From Panulirus ornatus (taxonomy: Eukaryota > Arthropoda > Malacostraca > Decapoda > Palinuridae), in contig NC_092240.1 of the NCBI RefSeq assembly GCF_036320965.1, forward strand, positions 56,732,552 through 56,796,551: a stretch of DNA of 64,000 nucleotides. The letters run 5' to 3'. Under the pieces are notes generated by a model, which was given only the letters and a program-made list of their open reading frames with translations, searched no databases and was not told the origin of the DNA. Shown here piece by piece: positions 11,776 through 22,965 of the stretch. The translations under genes and the position numbers were made by a program. Each line of letters opens with the position of its first letter. The first letter of the stretch is position 1.

Positions 11776-12084
11776 TGGTTGTCATTTAAGTGATTAAATA
11801 ATAATTTCCATAGACTAGTCTGCAAAATGAGAAATGATATTCAGTCATTTCTTTAACAAGTAAACATCAAGCTATTCTTCTTAGCTAATGTTTCATTCTT
11901 TTTTCAGGGTAGTAAGAAGAAATGCATGAACTGCACAAGTAGAAGGATATGTATAGCTTTTTTACATTCAACATCATTTCATCTTATGATGTTTACTTTT
12001 GCAGTTAAGTTTCTGCTCGTAAAGTGTTTTTGGGAAATTGAAGTTGTGGATTGGAGTATATATAATGCTTTCATTTACCAGTTT
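10956..12084. other. Unique AT-rich sequence, no gene recognised
   Basis: No clear repeat family except a (TG)n tract. Two plus-strand AG acceptor-like sites with pyrimidine tracts (near 11252 and 11907) precede short open stretches (FRNDDQYRWCWKTEAREK; SKKKCMNCTSRR). I cannot tie these to a known protein, and matching donors are not evident. Treated as intergenic or intronic. Confidence 0.5.
11739..11772. repeat. (TG)n microsatellite
   Basis: About 17 uninterrupted TG units. Confidence 0.95.
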
Positions 12085-12135
12085 TTTTCATACTTCATTG
12101 CCATTTCCCATGTTAGTGAGATAGTGCCACGATAC
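12085..12135 (-). mobile_element. Relic of a LINE A/family S tail
   Basis: GCCATTTCCCATGTTAGTGAG is a mutated copy of the shared tail in minus orientation. The rest is unrecognisable. Confidence 0.5.
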
Positions 12136-12215
12136 CTGAATTTCCTTTCTTCCACAAATAGCCAACTGCACTCGTGCTGATGACTCAACACTGCATCCTT
12201 TAATTATGATTTCTC

Positions 12216-12362
12216 CCCCCAATGGGGGGGGGGGGGGATTTCTTGTGTGGTTGGGTAGCGACCGGAATGGATGAAGGCTGCAAATATAAATATATACATT
12301 TGTATATATATATATATATATGTATGAGTCTGTGTATGTATACTTTGATGTGTATATGTATA
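12216..12362 (+). mobile_element. LINE A 3' UTR fragment A10
   Basis: G-run, TGTGTGGTTGGGTAGCGACC, GGATGAAGGCTGCAAATA: the middle of a long-type 3' UTR, degraded. It ends in a TA-rich stretch into which A11 is inserted. Confidence 0.7.
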
Positions 12363-12367
12363 TATAT

Positions 12368-13231
12368 GTGGAAGAAGTGAAGTGTTTTAGATATATGGGA
12401 GTGGATTTGGCAGTGGATGGAACCATGGAAGCGGAGGTGAATCATAGGGTGGGGGAGGGGGCAAAAGTTCTGGGAGCAATGAAAAATGTCTGGAAGCTGA
12501 GGACATTATCTTGGAAACCAAAAATGGGTATGTTTGAAGGAATAGTGGTTCCAACAATGTTATATGGTAGTGAGGCGTAGGCTATAGATAGAGTTGTGCA
12601 GAGGAGGGTGGATGTGCTGGAAATGAGATATTTGAGGACATTATGTGGTGTGAGGTGGTTTGATTAAGTAATGAAAGGGTAAAAGAGATGTGTGGTAATA
12701 AAAAGAGTGTGGTTGAGGTAATAAAAAGAGTGTGGTTGAGAGAGCAGAAGAGGGTGTTTGGAAATGGTTTGGTCGCATGGAGAGAATGAGTGAGGAAAGA
12801 TTTACAAAGAGGATGTATGTGTCAGAGGTGGAGTGAACGAGGAGAAGAGGGAGACCAAATTGGAGGTGGAAAGATGGAGTGAAAAAGATTTTGAGTGATC
12901 GAGGCCTGAACATGCAGGAGGGTGAAAGGCATGCAAGGAATAGAGTGAATTGGAACAATATGGTATACCAGGGTCGACTTGCTGTCAGTGGATTGAACCA
13001 GGGCATGTGAAGCGTCTAGGGTAGACCATAGAAAGCTCCGTGGGGCCTGGATGTGGAAAGGGAGCTGTGGTTTTGGTGCATTATACATGACAGCTTGAGA
13101 CTGATTGTGAATGAATGTGGCCTTTGTTGTCTTTTCCAAGCGCTAACTTGCGCACATGCAGGGGGAGGGGGGTTTTCATTTTACGTAAGGTGGGGTGGGG
13201 ACAGGAATGAATAAGGGCAGACAGTATGAAT

Positions 13232-13233
<2 letters not shown>
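12368..13233 (+). mobile_element. LINE A copy A11, 5'-truncated, long-3'UTR ancestral type, old
   Basis: C-terminal coding (12368-13010) with stops and frameshifts, including a tandem duplication of TAATAAAAAGAGTGTGGTTG near 12700. The CGA codon is retained. The 3' UTR is cut at GAATTATGTA by a (TA)n that carries the next copy. Confidence 0.85.

Positions 13234-13260
<27 letters not shown>
13234..13260. repeat. (TA)n between A11 and A12
   Basis: AT microsatellite at the junction of two same-strand LINE A copies. Confidence 0.9.
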
Positions 13261-13262
<2 letters not shown>

Positions 13263-14376
13263 GGATCTGTATGTAGCATTTATGGATCTGGAGAAGGCAT
13301 ATGATAGAGTTGATAGAGATGCTCTGTGGAAGGTATTAAGAATATATGGTGTGGGGGGCAAGTTGTTAGAAGCAGTGAAAAGTTTTTATCGAGGATGTAA
13401 GGCATGTGTACGTGTAGGAAGAGAGGAAAGTGATTGGTTCTCAGTGAATGTAGGTTTGCGGCAGGGGTGTGTGATGTCTCCATGGTTGTTTAATTTGTTT
13501 ATGGATGGGGTTGTTAGGGAGGTGAATGCAAGAGTTTTGGAAAGAGGGGCAAGTATGAAGTCTGTTGGGGATGAGAGAGCTTGGGAAGTGAGTCAGTTGT
13601 TGTTCGCTGATGATACAGCGCTGGTGGCTGATTCATGTGAGAAACTGCAGAAGCTGGTGACTGAGTTTGGTAAAGTGTGTGAAAGAAAAAAGTTAAGAGT
13701 AAATGTGAATAAGAGCAAGGTAATTATTAGGTACAGTAGGGTTGAGGGTCAAGTCAATTGGGAGGTGAGTTTGAATGGAGAAAAACTGGAGGAAGTGAAG
13801 TGTTTTAGATATCTGGGAGTGGATCTGGCAGCGGATGGAACCATGGAAGCGGAAGTGGATCATAGGGTGGGGGAGGGGGCGAAAATTCTGGGAGCCTTGA
13901 AGAATGTGTGGAAGTGGAGAACATTATCTCGGAAAGCAAAAATGGGTATGTTTGAAGGAATAGTGGTTCCAACAATGTTGTATGGTTGCGAGGCGTGGGC
14001 TATGGATAGAGTTATGCGCAGGAGGATGGATGTGCTGGAAATGAGATGTTTGAGGACAATGTGTGGTGTGAGGTGGTTTGATCGAGTAAGTAACGTAAGG
14101 GTAAGAGAGATGTGTGGTAATAAAAAGAGCGTGGTTGAGAGAGCAGAAGAGGGTATTTTGAAATGGTTTGGTCACATGGAGAGAATGAGTGAGGAAAGAT
14201 TGACCAAGAGGATATATGTGTCGGAGGTGGAGGGAACGAGGAGAAGAGGGAGACCAAATTGGAGGTGGAAAGATGGAGTGAAAAAGATTTTGTGTGATCG
14301 GGGCCTGAACATGCAGGAGGGTGAAAGGAGGGCAAGGAATAGAGTGAATTGGAGCGATGTGGTATACCAGGGTTGA
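13261..14376 (+). CDS. RT (motif A onward) plus C-terminal domain of LINE A copy A12, uninterrupted
   Basis: 371 codons open from MDLYVAFMDLEKAYDRVDRD (motif A with its Asp) through VGLRQGCVMSPWLFN, LLFADDTALVADS and YLGVDLAADG to the C-terminal domain and YQG-stop. It has a one-codon insertion (VIIRYSR). Lacks EN and the RT fingers. The frame also extends upstream through IYIY residues of the (TA)n tract, which are not real protein. Confidence 0.82.
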
Positions 14377-14571
14377 CGTGCTGTCAGTGGATTGAATCAA
14401 GGCATGTGAAGCGTCTGGGGTAAACTATGGAAAGCTGTGTAGGTATGTATATTTGCGTGTGTGGACGTATGTATATACATGTGTATGGGGGTGGGTTGGG
14501 CCATTTCTTTCGTCTGTTTCCTTGCGCTACCTCGCAAACGCGGGAGACAGCGACAAAGCAAAAAAAAAAAA

Positions 14572-14575
<4 letters not shown>
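13261..14575 (+). mobile_element. LINE A copy A12, 5'-truncated in RT, short-3'UTR type
   Basis: Starts ATGGATCTGTATG after (TA)n; the consensus is AAATGGATTTG, so ATGGAT microhomology sits at the junction. The short 3' UTR ends with an A-run and (TA)n to 14612. Confidence 0.92.
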
Positions 14576-14618
<43 letters not shown>

Positions 14619-14654
14619 ATATATGATAAAAAAGTATGATAAAAAAAATATGTA

Positions 14655-14740
14655 TGTGAGTGTATATGAGTGGTTGGGCCATTCTTCATCTGTTTCCTCA
14701 CTGATGTGGGAAACAGCAGTTAAGTATAATGAATAAATAA
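14655..14740 (+). mobile_element. LINE A 3'-end fragment A13
   Basis: GTTGGGCCATTCTTCATCTG, CTGATGTGGGAAACAGCAG, then AATAAATAAATA: the last 85 bp of an old copy. Confidence 0.7.
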
Positions 14741-14871
14741 ATATTGATGAAATCAGAAATTGAAAACAGACAATACTTAGCCTGATGAAAAATGAAAAAA
14801 AATGAAATGAGAAATTTTCCCAAATACTTCCACTTGTGTTTGCCATTATGGTGCACATAGGGGTATTTGGG

Positions 14872-16402
14872 GTATTTGGTAAACAGAGAAGAGGTAGTAA
14901 AAGCTTTGCGGAAGATGAAAGCCGGCAAGGCAGCAGGTTTGGATGGTATTGCAGTGGAATTTATTAAAAAAGGGGGTGACTGTATTGTTGACTGGTTGGT
15001 AAGGTTATTTAATGTATGTATGATTTATGGTGAGGTGCCTGAGGATTGGCAAAATGCTTGCATAGTGCCATTGTACAAAGGCAAAGGGGATAAGAGTGGG
15101 TGCTCAAATTACAGAGGTATAAGTTTGATGAGTATTCCTGGTAAATTATATGGGTGGGTATTGATTGAAAGCGTGAAGGCATGTACAGAGCATCAGATTG
15201 GGGAAGAGCAGTGTGGTTTCAGAAGTGGTAGAGGATGTGTGGATCAGGTGTTTGCTTTGAAGAATGTATGTGAGAAATACTTAGAAAAGCAAATGGAGTT
15301 GTATGTAGCATTTATGGATCTGGAGAAGGCATATGATAGAGTTGATAGAGATGCTCTGTGGAAGGTATTAAGAATATATGTTGTGGGAGGCAAGTTGTTA
15401 GAAGCAGTGAAAAGTTTTTATCGAGGATGTAAGGCATGTGTATGTGTAGGAAGAGAGGAAAGTGATTGGTTCTCAGTGAATGTAGGTTTGCGGCATGGGT
15501 GTGTGATGTCTCCATGGTTGTTTAATTTGTTTATGGATGGAGTTGTTAGGGAGGTGAATGCAAGAGTTTTGGAAAGAGGGGCAAGTATGCAGTCTGTTGT
15601 GGATGAGAGAGCTTGGGAAGCGAGTCAGTTGTTGTTCGCTGATGATACAGTGCTGGTGGCTGATTCTTGTGAGAAACTGCTGAAGCTGGGACTGAGTTTG
15701 GTAAAGTGTGTGAAAGAAGAAAGTTATGAGTAAATGTGAATAAGAGCAAGTTTATTAGGTACAGTAGGGTTGAGGGTCAAGTCAATTGGGAGGTAAGTTT
15801 GAATGGAGAAAAACTGGAGGAAGTAAAGTGTTTTAGATATCTGGGAGTGGATCTGGCAGCGGATGGAACCATGGAAGTGGAAGTGAATCATTGGGTGGGG
15901 GAGGGGGCAAAAATTTTGGGAGCCTTGAAGAATGTTTGGAAGTCAAGAACATTATCTCAGAAAGCAAAAATGGGTATATTTGAAGGAATAGTGGTTCCAA
16001 CAATGTTGTATGGCTGCGAGGCGTGGGTTATAGATAGAGTTGTGCGCAGGAGGGTGGATGTGCTGGAAATGAGATGTTTGAGGACAATATGTGGTGTGAG
16101 GTGGTTTGATCGAGTAAGCAATGTAAGGGTAAGAGAGGTGTGGAAATAAAAAGAGTGTGGTTGAGAGAGCAGAAGAGGGTGTTTTGAAATGGTTTGGTCA
16201 CATGGAGAGAATGAGTGAGGAAAGATTGACCAAGAGGATATATGTGTCAGAGGTGGAGGGAATGAGGAGAAGTGGGAGACCAAATTGGAGGTGGAAAGAT
16301 GGAGTGAAAAAGATTTTGAGTGATCGGGGCCTGAACATGCAGGAGGGTGAAAGGTGGGCAAGGAATAGAGTGAATTGGATCGATGTGGTAAAATGGAGTT
16401 GA
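14872..16402 (+). pseudogene. RT and C-terminal domain of LINE A copy A14, two frameshifts
   Basis: RT fingers and palm (AAGLDGIAVEF, LYKGKGDK, FMDLEKAYDRVD, LLFADDTVLVADS) read to about 15690, where two bases of CTGGTGACTGAG are lost. The frame resumes at 15736 (NKSKFIRYSR), loses two bases again near 16135 (REVWK) and continues 16157-16402. LRQG is LRHG in motif B. Confidence 0.85.
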
Positions 16403-16704
16403 CGTGCTGTCAGTGGATTGAATCAGGGCATGTGAAGCGTCTGGGGTAAACCATGGAAAGTTCTGTGGGGCCTGGATGTGGAAAGGGAGCTGTGGTTTCG
16501 GGCATTATTACATGACAGCTAGAGACTGAGTATGAACGAATGGGGCCTTTGTTGTCTTTTCCTAGAGCTACCTCGCACACATGAAGGGGGAGGGGGTTGT
16601 TATTCCATGTGTGGCGATGGGAATAAATAAAGGCAGACAGTATGAATTATGTACATGTGTATATATGTATATGTCTGTTTGTATATATATGTGTGTACAT
16701 TAAG

Positions 16705-17064
16705 ATGTTCCTATGAGTCCACGGGGAAAATGAAACACGAAAAGTTCCCAAATGCACTTTCGTGTAATAATCACATCATCAGGGGAGACACAAGAGAGGA
16801 ATATAACAGTCAGTTGATATACATCGAAGAGACGAAGCTAGGACGCCATTTGGTAAACATGTGATTGGACAATCACATGTTTACCAAATGGCGTCCTAGC
16901 TTCATCTCTTCGATGTACATCAACTGACTGTTATATTCCTCTCTTGTGTCTCCCCTGATGATGTGATTATTACACGAAAGTGCACTTGGGAACTTTTCGT
17001 GTTTCATTTTCCCCGTGGACTCATAGGAATATCTTGATCACGCGCAAAATTGTGATCCTTTCCA
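16705..17064. mobile_element. Foldback element, 360 bp, with 8-bp target duplication ACATTAAG
   Basis: Two arms of about 164 bp (16704-16867 and 16870-17034) are near-perfect inverted copies with only GA between them. A small extra hairpin (GATCAC...GTGATC) follows at 17035-17056. ACATTAAG occurs at 16697-16704 and again at 17065-17072, and the uninterrupted LINE A consensus (for example near 10320) has it once, so this is a clean insertion. There is no coding capacity. An 8-bp duplication points to a hAT- or P-type transposase, but the ends show no recognisable hAT TIR. Confidence 0.85.
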
Positions 17065-17215
17065 ACATTAAGCTGTATAGGTATATATATTTGCGTGTGT
17101 GGACGTGTATGTACATACATGTGTATATGGGTGGGTTGGGCCATTCTTTCGTCTGTTTCCTTGCGCTTCCTCGCTAACGTGGGAGACAGCAACAAAGTAA
17201 AAATAAATAAAATAA

Positions 17216-17769
17216 ATGGAATTGGTGAAGAGCTTGTGGCTTTGTGTGCTGAAAAATAACCAGTGATTAGGAATGATTAGTCTAAAAAGAGAGATGTTGA
17301 CAAGTATACATATGTGAGTAGGAGAAATGTCAATGGGCATTATTAGATTATGTATTAATTGATAGGCATGTAAAAGAGAGACTTTTGGATGTAAATGTGC
17401 TGAGAGGGGCAGCAGGTGGGATGTCTGATCATTATCTTGTGGATATGAAGATATACCAGGAGCGATTGGGTGTAGATTGGCAAAAGGTGAGAGCAAATGA
17501 AGTGAGGGTAGTGGGCGAGGAATGGAACGTATTTTGGGAAGCAATGATGGCATGTACAAAATATGCATGTGGCATGAAAAAGGTGGGAGATGGGCAGATT
17601 AGAAAGGGTAGTGAGTGGTGGGAAGGAGTAAAGTTGCTGTGAAAGAGAGGCATTTGGATGATACAAGAGTGCAAATGATTGTGAGATGTATAAGAGAAAG
17701 TGGCAGGAGGTCAAGAGGAAGGTGCAGGGGTTGAAAAAGAGAGCAAATGAGAGTTGGGGTAAGAGAGTA
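17216..17769 (+). mobile_element. LINE A copy A15, 5' part (EN to linker), old
   Basis: GGAATTGGTGAAGAGCTTGTG onward encodes a degenerate end of EN (GMSDHYLVDMKI is still legible) and the linker. Interrupted at 17769 by a DNA transposon; continues at 18733. Confidence 0.82.
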
Positions 17770-18732
17770 CAGGTTGAACCTCTTTAATCCAGCAACTTTG
17801 GGACCTGGCCATTACCAGAGAACTGAAATTGACCTCTGAGGGAACCTCTACATAAATGTATGACCAACCCCTATTCTTGCCAGCTCATTCCACTTGCATA
17901 TTGCTGTCATCAAAGGTAGAACAAAGCTTAAAACAGGAAATAATACATTTATTAATGCTCCCATACAAGGTTTTTATCATTGCAGTATTTTGGGCAAGGG
18001 TTTTTTGTGGCATACGATGCCAATACGGGGCAGAACTGTCTTTACTACCAGATATTTTTTGGTTGGTTGATGTAGCTTACGTTGATGGCCTTAATGTCCC
18101 CTGTGGCAGTTGACAGGCCTAAAACCCAAACAACCAACCACCCAGCCAGCCAGCCAAGCAGCCAACTTGTACACTCTCTGTTGCTCTGTACATATTCCTA
18201 TTGGTTGTTTAAAAGAGAATTGGAGTTTTTATCGATTCTTTTAATACGACCTTACACTACAAGCTTCTGTGTCAGCACTATGCTTTTCACCGCACACACT
18301 GTACTGAAATCCATGCCTCCACTTAAACTTGTGTAACCATCCTTGCAAACAATCAGTCATAGTCCAGCTTTATTTCTCTATGAAAAACTTTGGCCTGCTT
18401 CATAAGCATCTCCCCAGAAATGCTTACACTTTCATTACATGGGAGCATAAATCACTTTATAAGTGCACTGTCTAATTCTCTACTTCTCACACCTTTCAAA
18501 CTTTTCCAAAACTTTAAGCTTTTCTAGCTTTCATTTTCAGCAAAAAACTGAATATATAAAATTAACATGACTTAATTAGCTCAGCTGCACTGTAAGTAGA
18601 TTTAGGCACCTTAGGGCTGCTAACAGCACCACCCAGGTGGCAGATCCACAAACTAATGGCAGCAGATTCAAAATGTGCCAGACCATGGGAGATGCTGGAC
18701 CATAGAGTGCTGGATTACAGAGGGTCAACTTG
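17770..18732 (-). mobile_element. pogo/Tigger-like DNA transposon copy, 963 bp, TA target duplication
   Basis: The left end CAGGTTGAACCTCTTTAATC and the right end (read inward) CAAGTTGACCCTCTGTAATC form TIRs of about 27 bp, and TA flanks both sides (17768-17769, 18733-18734). The minus strand keeps scraps of a pogo/Tigger transposase. GWLHKFKWRHGF and GEKHSADTEA near 18265-18350 match the CENP-B-type DNA-binding domain. YWHRMPQKTLAQ near 18000 matches the region after the first catalytic Asp. Several stops and deletions make it non-autonomous. It interrupts LINE A copy A15 precisely (GAGAG|TATCATC). Confidence 0.85.
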
Positions 18733-20640
18733 TATCATCAAACTTCGGGGAAAATAAAAAGATGTTATGGAAGGAAGTAAATATTGTGCATAAGACAAGA
18801 GAACAAATGGGAACATCAGTGAAAGGGACAAAGGGGGAAATGATAGCAGGTAACGATAAAGTGAGGAGGAGATGGAGTGGATATTTTATAGGACTGGTGA
18901 ATGTGTTTGATGATAGAGTGGCAGATGTAGGGTGTTTTAGTCAGGGTTGTGTGTGATGTGAGAAAGTCAGGAAGAGTGGTTTGCTGAAGAGAGAAAAGGT
19001 GGTAAAAGCTATGCAGAAGATGAAATCTGGCAAGGGGGCAGGATTGGGTGGCATTGCAGGTGAATTTATTAAGAATATTAAGAAAGGGGGTGACTGTGTT
19101 GTTCATTGATTGATAAGGATATTCTGTGTATGCATGGATCACGGTAAGGTGCCTGAGGATTGGCAGAATGCATGTATAATGCCATTGTATAAAGGTAAAG
19201 GGGATAAAGGTGAGTGTTCAAACTACAGAGGCATACTTTTGTTGAGTATTCCTGGAAAATTATATGGGAGGGTATTGATTGAGAAGGTGAAGGCATGTAC
19301 AGAGCATCAGATTGGGGAAGAGCAGTGTGGTTTCAGATGTGTGGATCAGGTGTTTACTTCAAAGAATATGTGTGAGAAATACTTGGAAAAACATGGATCT
19401 GTATGTGGCGTTTATGGATCTGGAGACGGCATATGGTGGGGTTAATAGAGATGCTTTGTGGAAGGCCTTAAGAATCTATGGTGTGGAAAGTATGGTGCTA
19501 GAAGCAGTGAGAAGTTATTATCAAGGATATAAGGTATGTGTACAAGTAGGAAGAGAGGAGAGTGATTGGTTCCCAGTGAAAGTCGGTTTGTGGCGGGGGT
19601 ATGTGATGTCTCCCTGGTTGTTCAATTTGTTAATGGGTGGTGTGGTTAAGGAGGTAAATGCAAGAGTTTGGAGAGAGGGGCAAGTATGCAGTCTGTTGGT
19701 GGTGAGAGGGCCTGGGAAGTGAGTCAGTTGTTGTTCACCGATGATATAGCGCTGGTGGCTGATTTAAGTGAAAAACTGCAGTGGTTGGTGCCTGAGTTTG
19801 GAAAAGTGTGTGAAAGGAGAAAGTTGAGAGTAAATGTGAATAAGAGCAAGGTTTTTAGGTTCAGCAGGGTTGAGTGACAAAATATTTGGGATGTTAGTTT
19901 GAATGGAGAAGAATTGAAGGAAGTAAGGTGTTTTAGATATCTGGGAGTGGATTTTGCAGCAAATGGAACCATGGAAGTGGAAGTGAGTCACAAGGTGGGG
20001 ACGGGATGAAGGTTCTTGGAGTGCTGAAGAATGTGAGGAGAGAACGTTATCTGGCAGGACAAAAATGGGTATTTTAAAAAATATTCCCAACAATATTGTA
20101 TGTTTGCAAGGTATGGGCCATAGATGGGGTTGTGCAGAGGAGGGGGGATGTGTTGGAAGTGAAATGTTTGAGGACAGTATGTGGTGTGATGTGGTTTGAT
20201 CGAGTAAATAATGAAAAGGTAAGAGAGATAGGTGATTGCGAGAGCAGAAGAGGATGAGCTAAGATGGTTTGGACATATGGAGAATGAGTGAGGGAAGGTT
20301 GAGTGGGTATATCTGTCAGAAGTAGAGGGAACAAGGAGGTGCAGGAGACCAAAGTGGAGGTGGAAGGATGGAGTGAAGATTTTGAGCTTGGGGGCCTGAA
20401 CATGCAGAAGAGTGAAAGGTGTGCATGGAACTGAGTGAATTGGAACAGTATGGTATACTGGGGTCAACATGCTATCAATGGACTGAACCAGGGCATGTGA
20501 AATGTCTGGGGTGAACCATAAAATGGTCTGTGAGGCCTAAATGTGGATGGAGAGTTGTGGTTTTGGTGCATCATATAACAGCTAGTGAATGAGTGTGAGC
20601 AGGTGTGGTCTTTCTTTGTCTGTTTTCTGGCAACAACTGA
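18733..20640 (+). mobile_element. LINE A copy A15, 3' part (RT to 3' UTR), old
   Basis: Continuation of 17216-17769 after the transposon. RT motifs remain visible (WQNACIMPLYKGKGDKGE, GFRCVDQ, MDLETAYGGV, LLFTDDIALVADLS in which FADD is FTDD). The C-terminal region is heavily shifted. The 3' UTR is long type but lacks a clear (TA)n tail. The oldest large LINE A copy in the window. Confidence 0.85.
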
Positions 20641-21060
20641 AATAATGTCCTAAGAAATTACATATACTACTTAAAACTTTGTGAATGAGTGTAAGATGGC
20701 CTCATGTTCATTCTAAACAAATGTAAACATGCAGAGTATCATCTTGTTTTTGAATGTAAGAAATCTGAGATAAATGTTGCCATTGTTTCAAAACATAAAT
20801 CCCACCTCATCAGGAAGGAATACAAGATTTTAGCTCATAATCTGTATGGAACTGGTAAATAATCTTATTATATGGATTGCATAAGGAATTCTTTTGTACA
20901 CTTGTATTTCCATTTTAGAATAAGGAACACAACATACACAAACTCCTGCGTACAGGCTCACAGTTCAGCACACACAACTGAAAATCATTCACATAATCAG
21001 ATTCTTTAATTAGCTTTTCTTAAGAGTTAAAGATGTTATTAAAATTTCACATTTAAAAAA
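20641..21060 (-). other. 3' flank and 3' UTR of the COMMD5-like gene
   Basis: Unique AT-rich DNA downstream of the COMMD5-like stop; contains the ATTAAA signal at 21005. No further feature seen. Confidence 0.5.
21005..21010 (-). promoter_or_regulatory. Possible poly(A) signal ATTAAA of the COMMD5-like gene
   Basis: ATTAAA on the minus strand about 50 nt past the COMMD5-like stop codon. It is the commonest variant poly(A) hexamer, but the region is AT-rich, so chance occurrence is possible. Confidence 0.35.
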
Positions 21061-21232
21061 TTATTTTTTACAAATGTGGGATGTTTTGAGTGAATTAATT
21101 TGTTGTAAAAGACTGGCAACGGTGAATCTCAGTTGGTGAAATTTGGAAAGAGGTACTTGAAAAGTGTGAGAAGATCTATCACTCATCTCCAGTCTCAGCA
21201 GGACCACGGGCTCCAGCACACGCGACACCCAG
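21061..21232 (-). CDS. COMMD5: COMMD5-like terminal coding exon
   Basis: Acceptor GATTCTCTTCTCAG lies at 21233 upward. The first base completes AGC (Ser) from the previous exon, giving the typical TISTSW junction of a COMM domain. The exon then encodes WVSRVLEPVVLLRLEMSD, RSSHTFQVPLSKFHQLRFTV and ASLLQQINSLKTSHICKK before TAA at 21061-21063. Length and ending match the close of a COMM domain, a C-terminal helix with little after it. An ATTAAA follows about 50 nt after the stop. Upstream, the 16.6-kb intron holds the densest retrotransposon stack of the window. Confidence 0.88.
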
Positions 21233-21365
21233 CTGAGAAGAGAATCATAAAATTACAAGCCATTGGTAAAACACAATCATAAAATTAATAATTTGTATAC
21301 ATATTACTTATAAAAGAAGGTGGTCCACTTAAAAAGAAAATCAAAACATTTCATGCCAAATGAAT

Positions 21366-22965
21366 ATATAATTTCCCAGGAATACTCAACAAACTTATAC
21401 CTCTGTAATTTGAACACTCACCTTTATCCCCTTTGCCTTTGTACAATGGCACTATGCATGCATTCCGCCGATCCTCAGGCTCCTCACCATGAGTCATACA
21501 TACACTGAATATCCTTACCAACCAGTCAACAACACAGTCACCCCCTTTTTTTAATTCCACTGCAATACCATCCAAACCCGCTGCTTTGCCAGCTTTCATC
21601 TTTCGCAATGCTTTCACTACCTCTATTCTGTTTTACCAAATCGTTCTCCCTGACCCTCTCACTTTGCACACCACCTCAACCAAAACACCCTATATCTGCC
21701 ACTCTTATCATCAAACCTTCAAAATGCTCACTCCATCTCCCTCTCACTTCACCACTACTTGTTATTACCTCCCCATTTGCCCCTTTCACCCATGTTCCCA
21801 TTTGTTCTTTTGTCTCACGCACTGTATTTACCCCCTTCCAAAACATCTTTTTATCCTCCCTAAAGTTTAACGATACACTCTCACCCCAACTCTCATTTGC
21901 CCTCTTTTTCACCTCTTGCACCTTTCTCTTGACCTCTTGCTTCTTTCTTTTATACATTTCCCAGTCATTTGCACTATTTCCGTGGAAAAATTGTCCAAAT
22001 GCCTCTCTTTTTCACTAACAATCTTACTACTTCATCCCACCCCTAACTACCCTTTCTAATCTGCCCACCTCCCATGTTTCTCATGCCACAGGCATCTTTT
22101 GTGCAAGCCATCACTGCTTCCCTAAACGCATCCCATTCCTCCCCCACTCCCTTTACGTCATTTGCTCTCAATCTCTCCCGGTACTTCCTGACACAAGTTT
22201 CTTTTCCAAGCTCACTTACTCTCGCCGCTCTCTTCACCCCAACATTCTCTCTTCTTTTCTGAAAACCTCTATATATCTTCATCTTCGCCTCCACAAGATA
22301 ATGATCAGACATCCCTCCAGTTACCCCTCTCAGCAAGTTACCATCAAAAAGTCTCTCTTTCATGAACCTATCAATTAACACGTAATCCAATAACGCTCTC
22401 TGGCCATCTCTCCTACTTACATATGTATATTTATGTATATCTCTCTTTTTAAACCAGGTATTCCCAATCACTAGTCCTTTTTCAGCACACAAATCTACAA
22501 GCTCTTCACCATTTCCATTTACAACAGCAAACACCCCATGTTCACCAATTATACCCTCAACTGCCACATTACTCACCTTTGCATTCAAATCACCCATCAA
22601 TACAACCCGGTTTCATGCATCCAAGCAGCTAACACTCACTCAGCTGCTCCCTAAACACTTGCCTTTCATGATCTTTCTTCTCATGACCAGGTGCATAGGC
22701 ACCAATAATCACCCATCTCTCTCCATCCACTTTCAGTTTTACCCATATCAATCTAGAGTTTACTTTCTTACGCTCTATCACATACTCCTTCCTTTGCCCT
22801 TGTCCTCTCACCAACCCATGACTTTACTCCCAAGACATTCCCATACCACTCTTCCCCTTTACCCTTGAGCTTCATTTCACACAGAGCCAAAGCATCCAGG
22901 TTCCTTTCCTGAAACATACTACCTATCTCTCCTTTTTTTCTCATCTTGGTGACATCCACACACAT
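21366..22965 (-). pseudogene. EN and RT-fingers remnant of LINE A copy A16
   Basis: EN (LDALALCEMKLKG, VIIGAYAPG, MGDLNAKVSN, LLDYVLIDRF, GGMSDHYLVEAKM) reads over 22043-22965 with a frameshift near 22620 (loss of one base in the CVSSFDA region) and another near 22790. Linker and RT start (AGKAAGLDGIAVELKKGG) lie below. Frameshifts and stops at about 22040 and 21650. Confidence 0.85.

Larger units (their letters stand above)
14872..17215 (+). mobile_element. LINE A copy A14, 5'-truncated at the start of RT, long-3'UTR with TGA; carries a foldback insertion
   Basis: Starts ATTTGGTAAACAGAGAAG. Long 3' UTR but with TGA at the YRG position, so an intermediate subfamily. The 3' UTR is split by the 360-bp foldback at 16705-17064 and resumes with CTGTATAGG. 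Confidence 0.88.

Noticed and set aside
16705..17064. Foldback as a microRNA gene or CRISPR-like repeat
   Set aside because: The 164-bp perfect arms, 8-bp target duplication and location in a LINE 3' UTR fit a transposable foldback, not a pre-miRNA; a single unit excludes an array.
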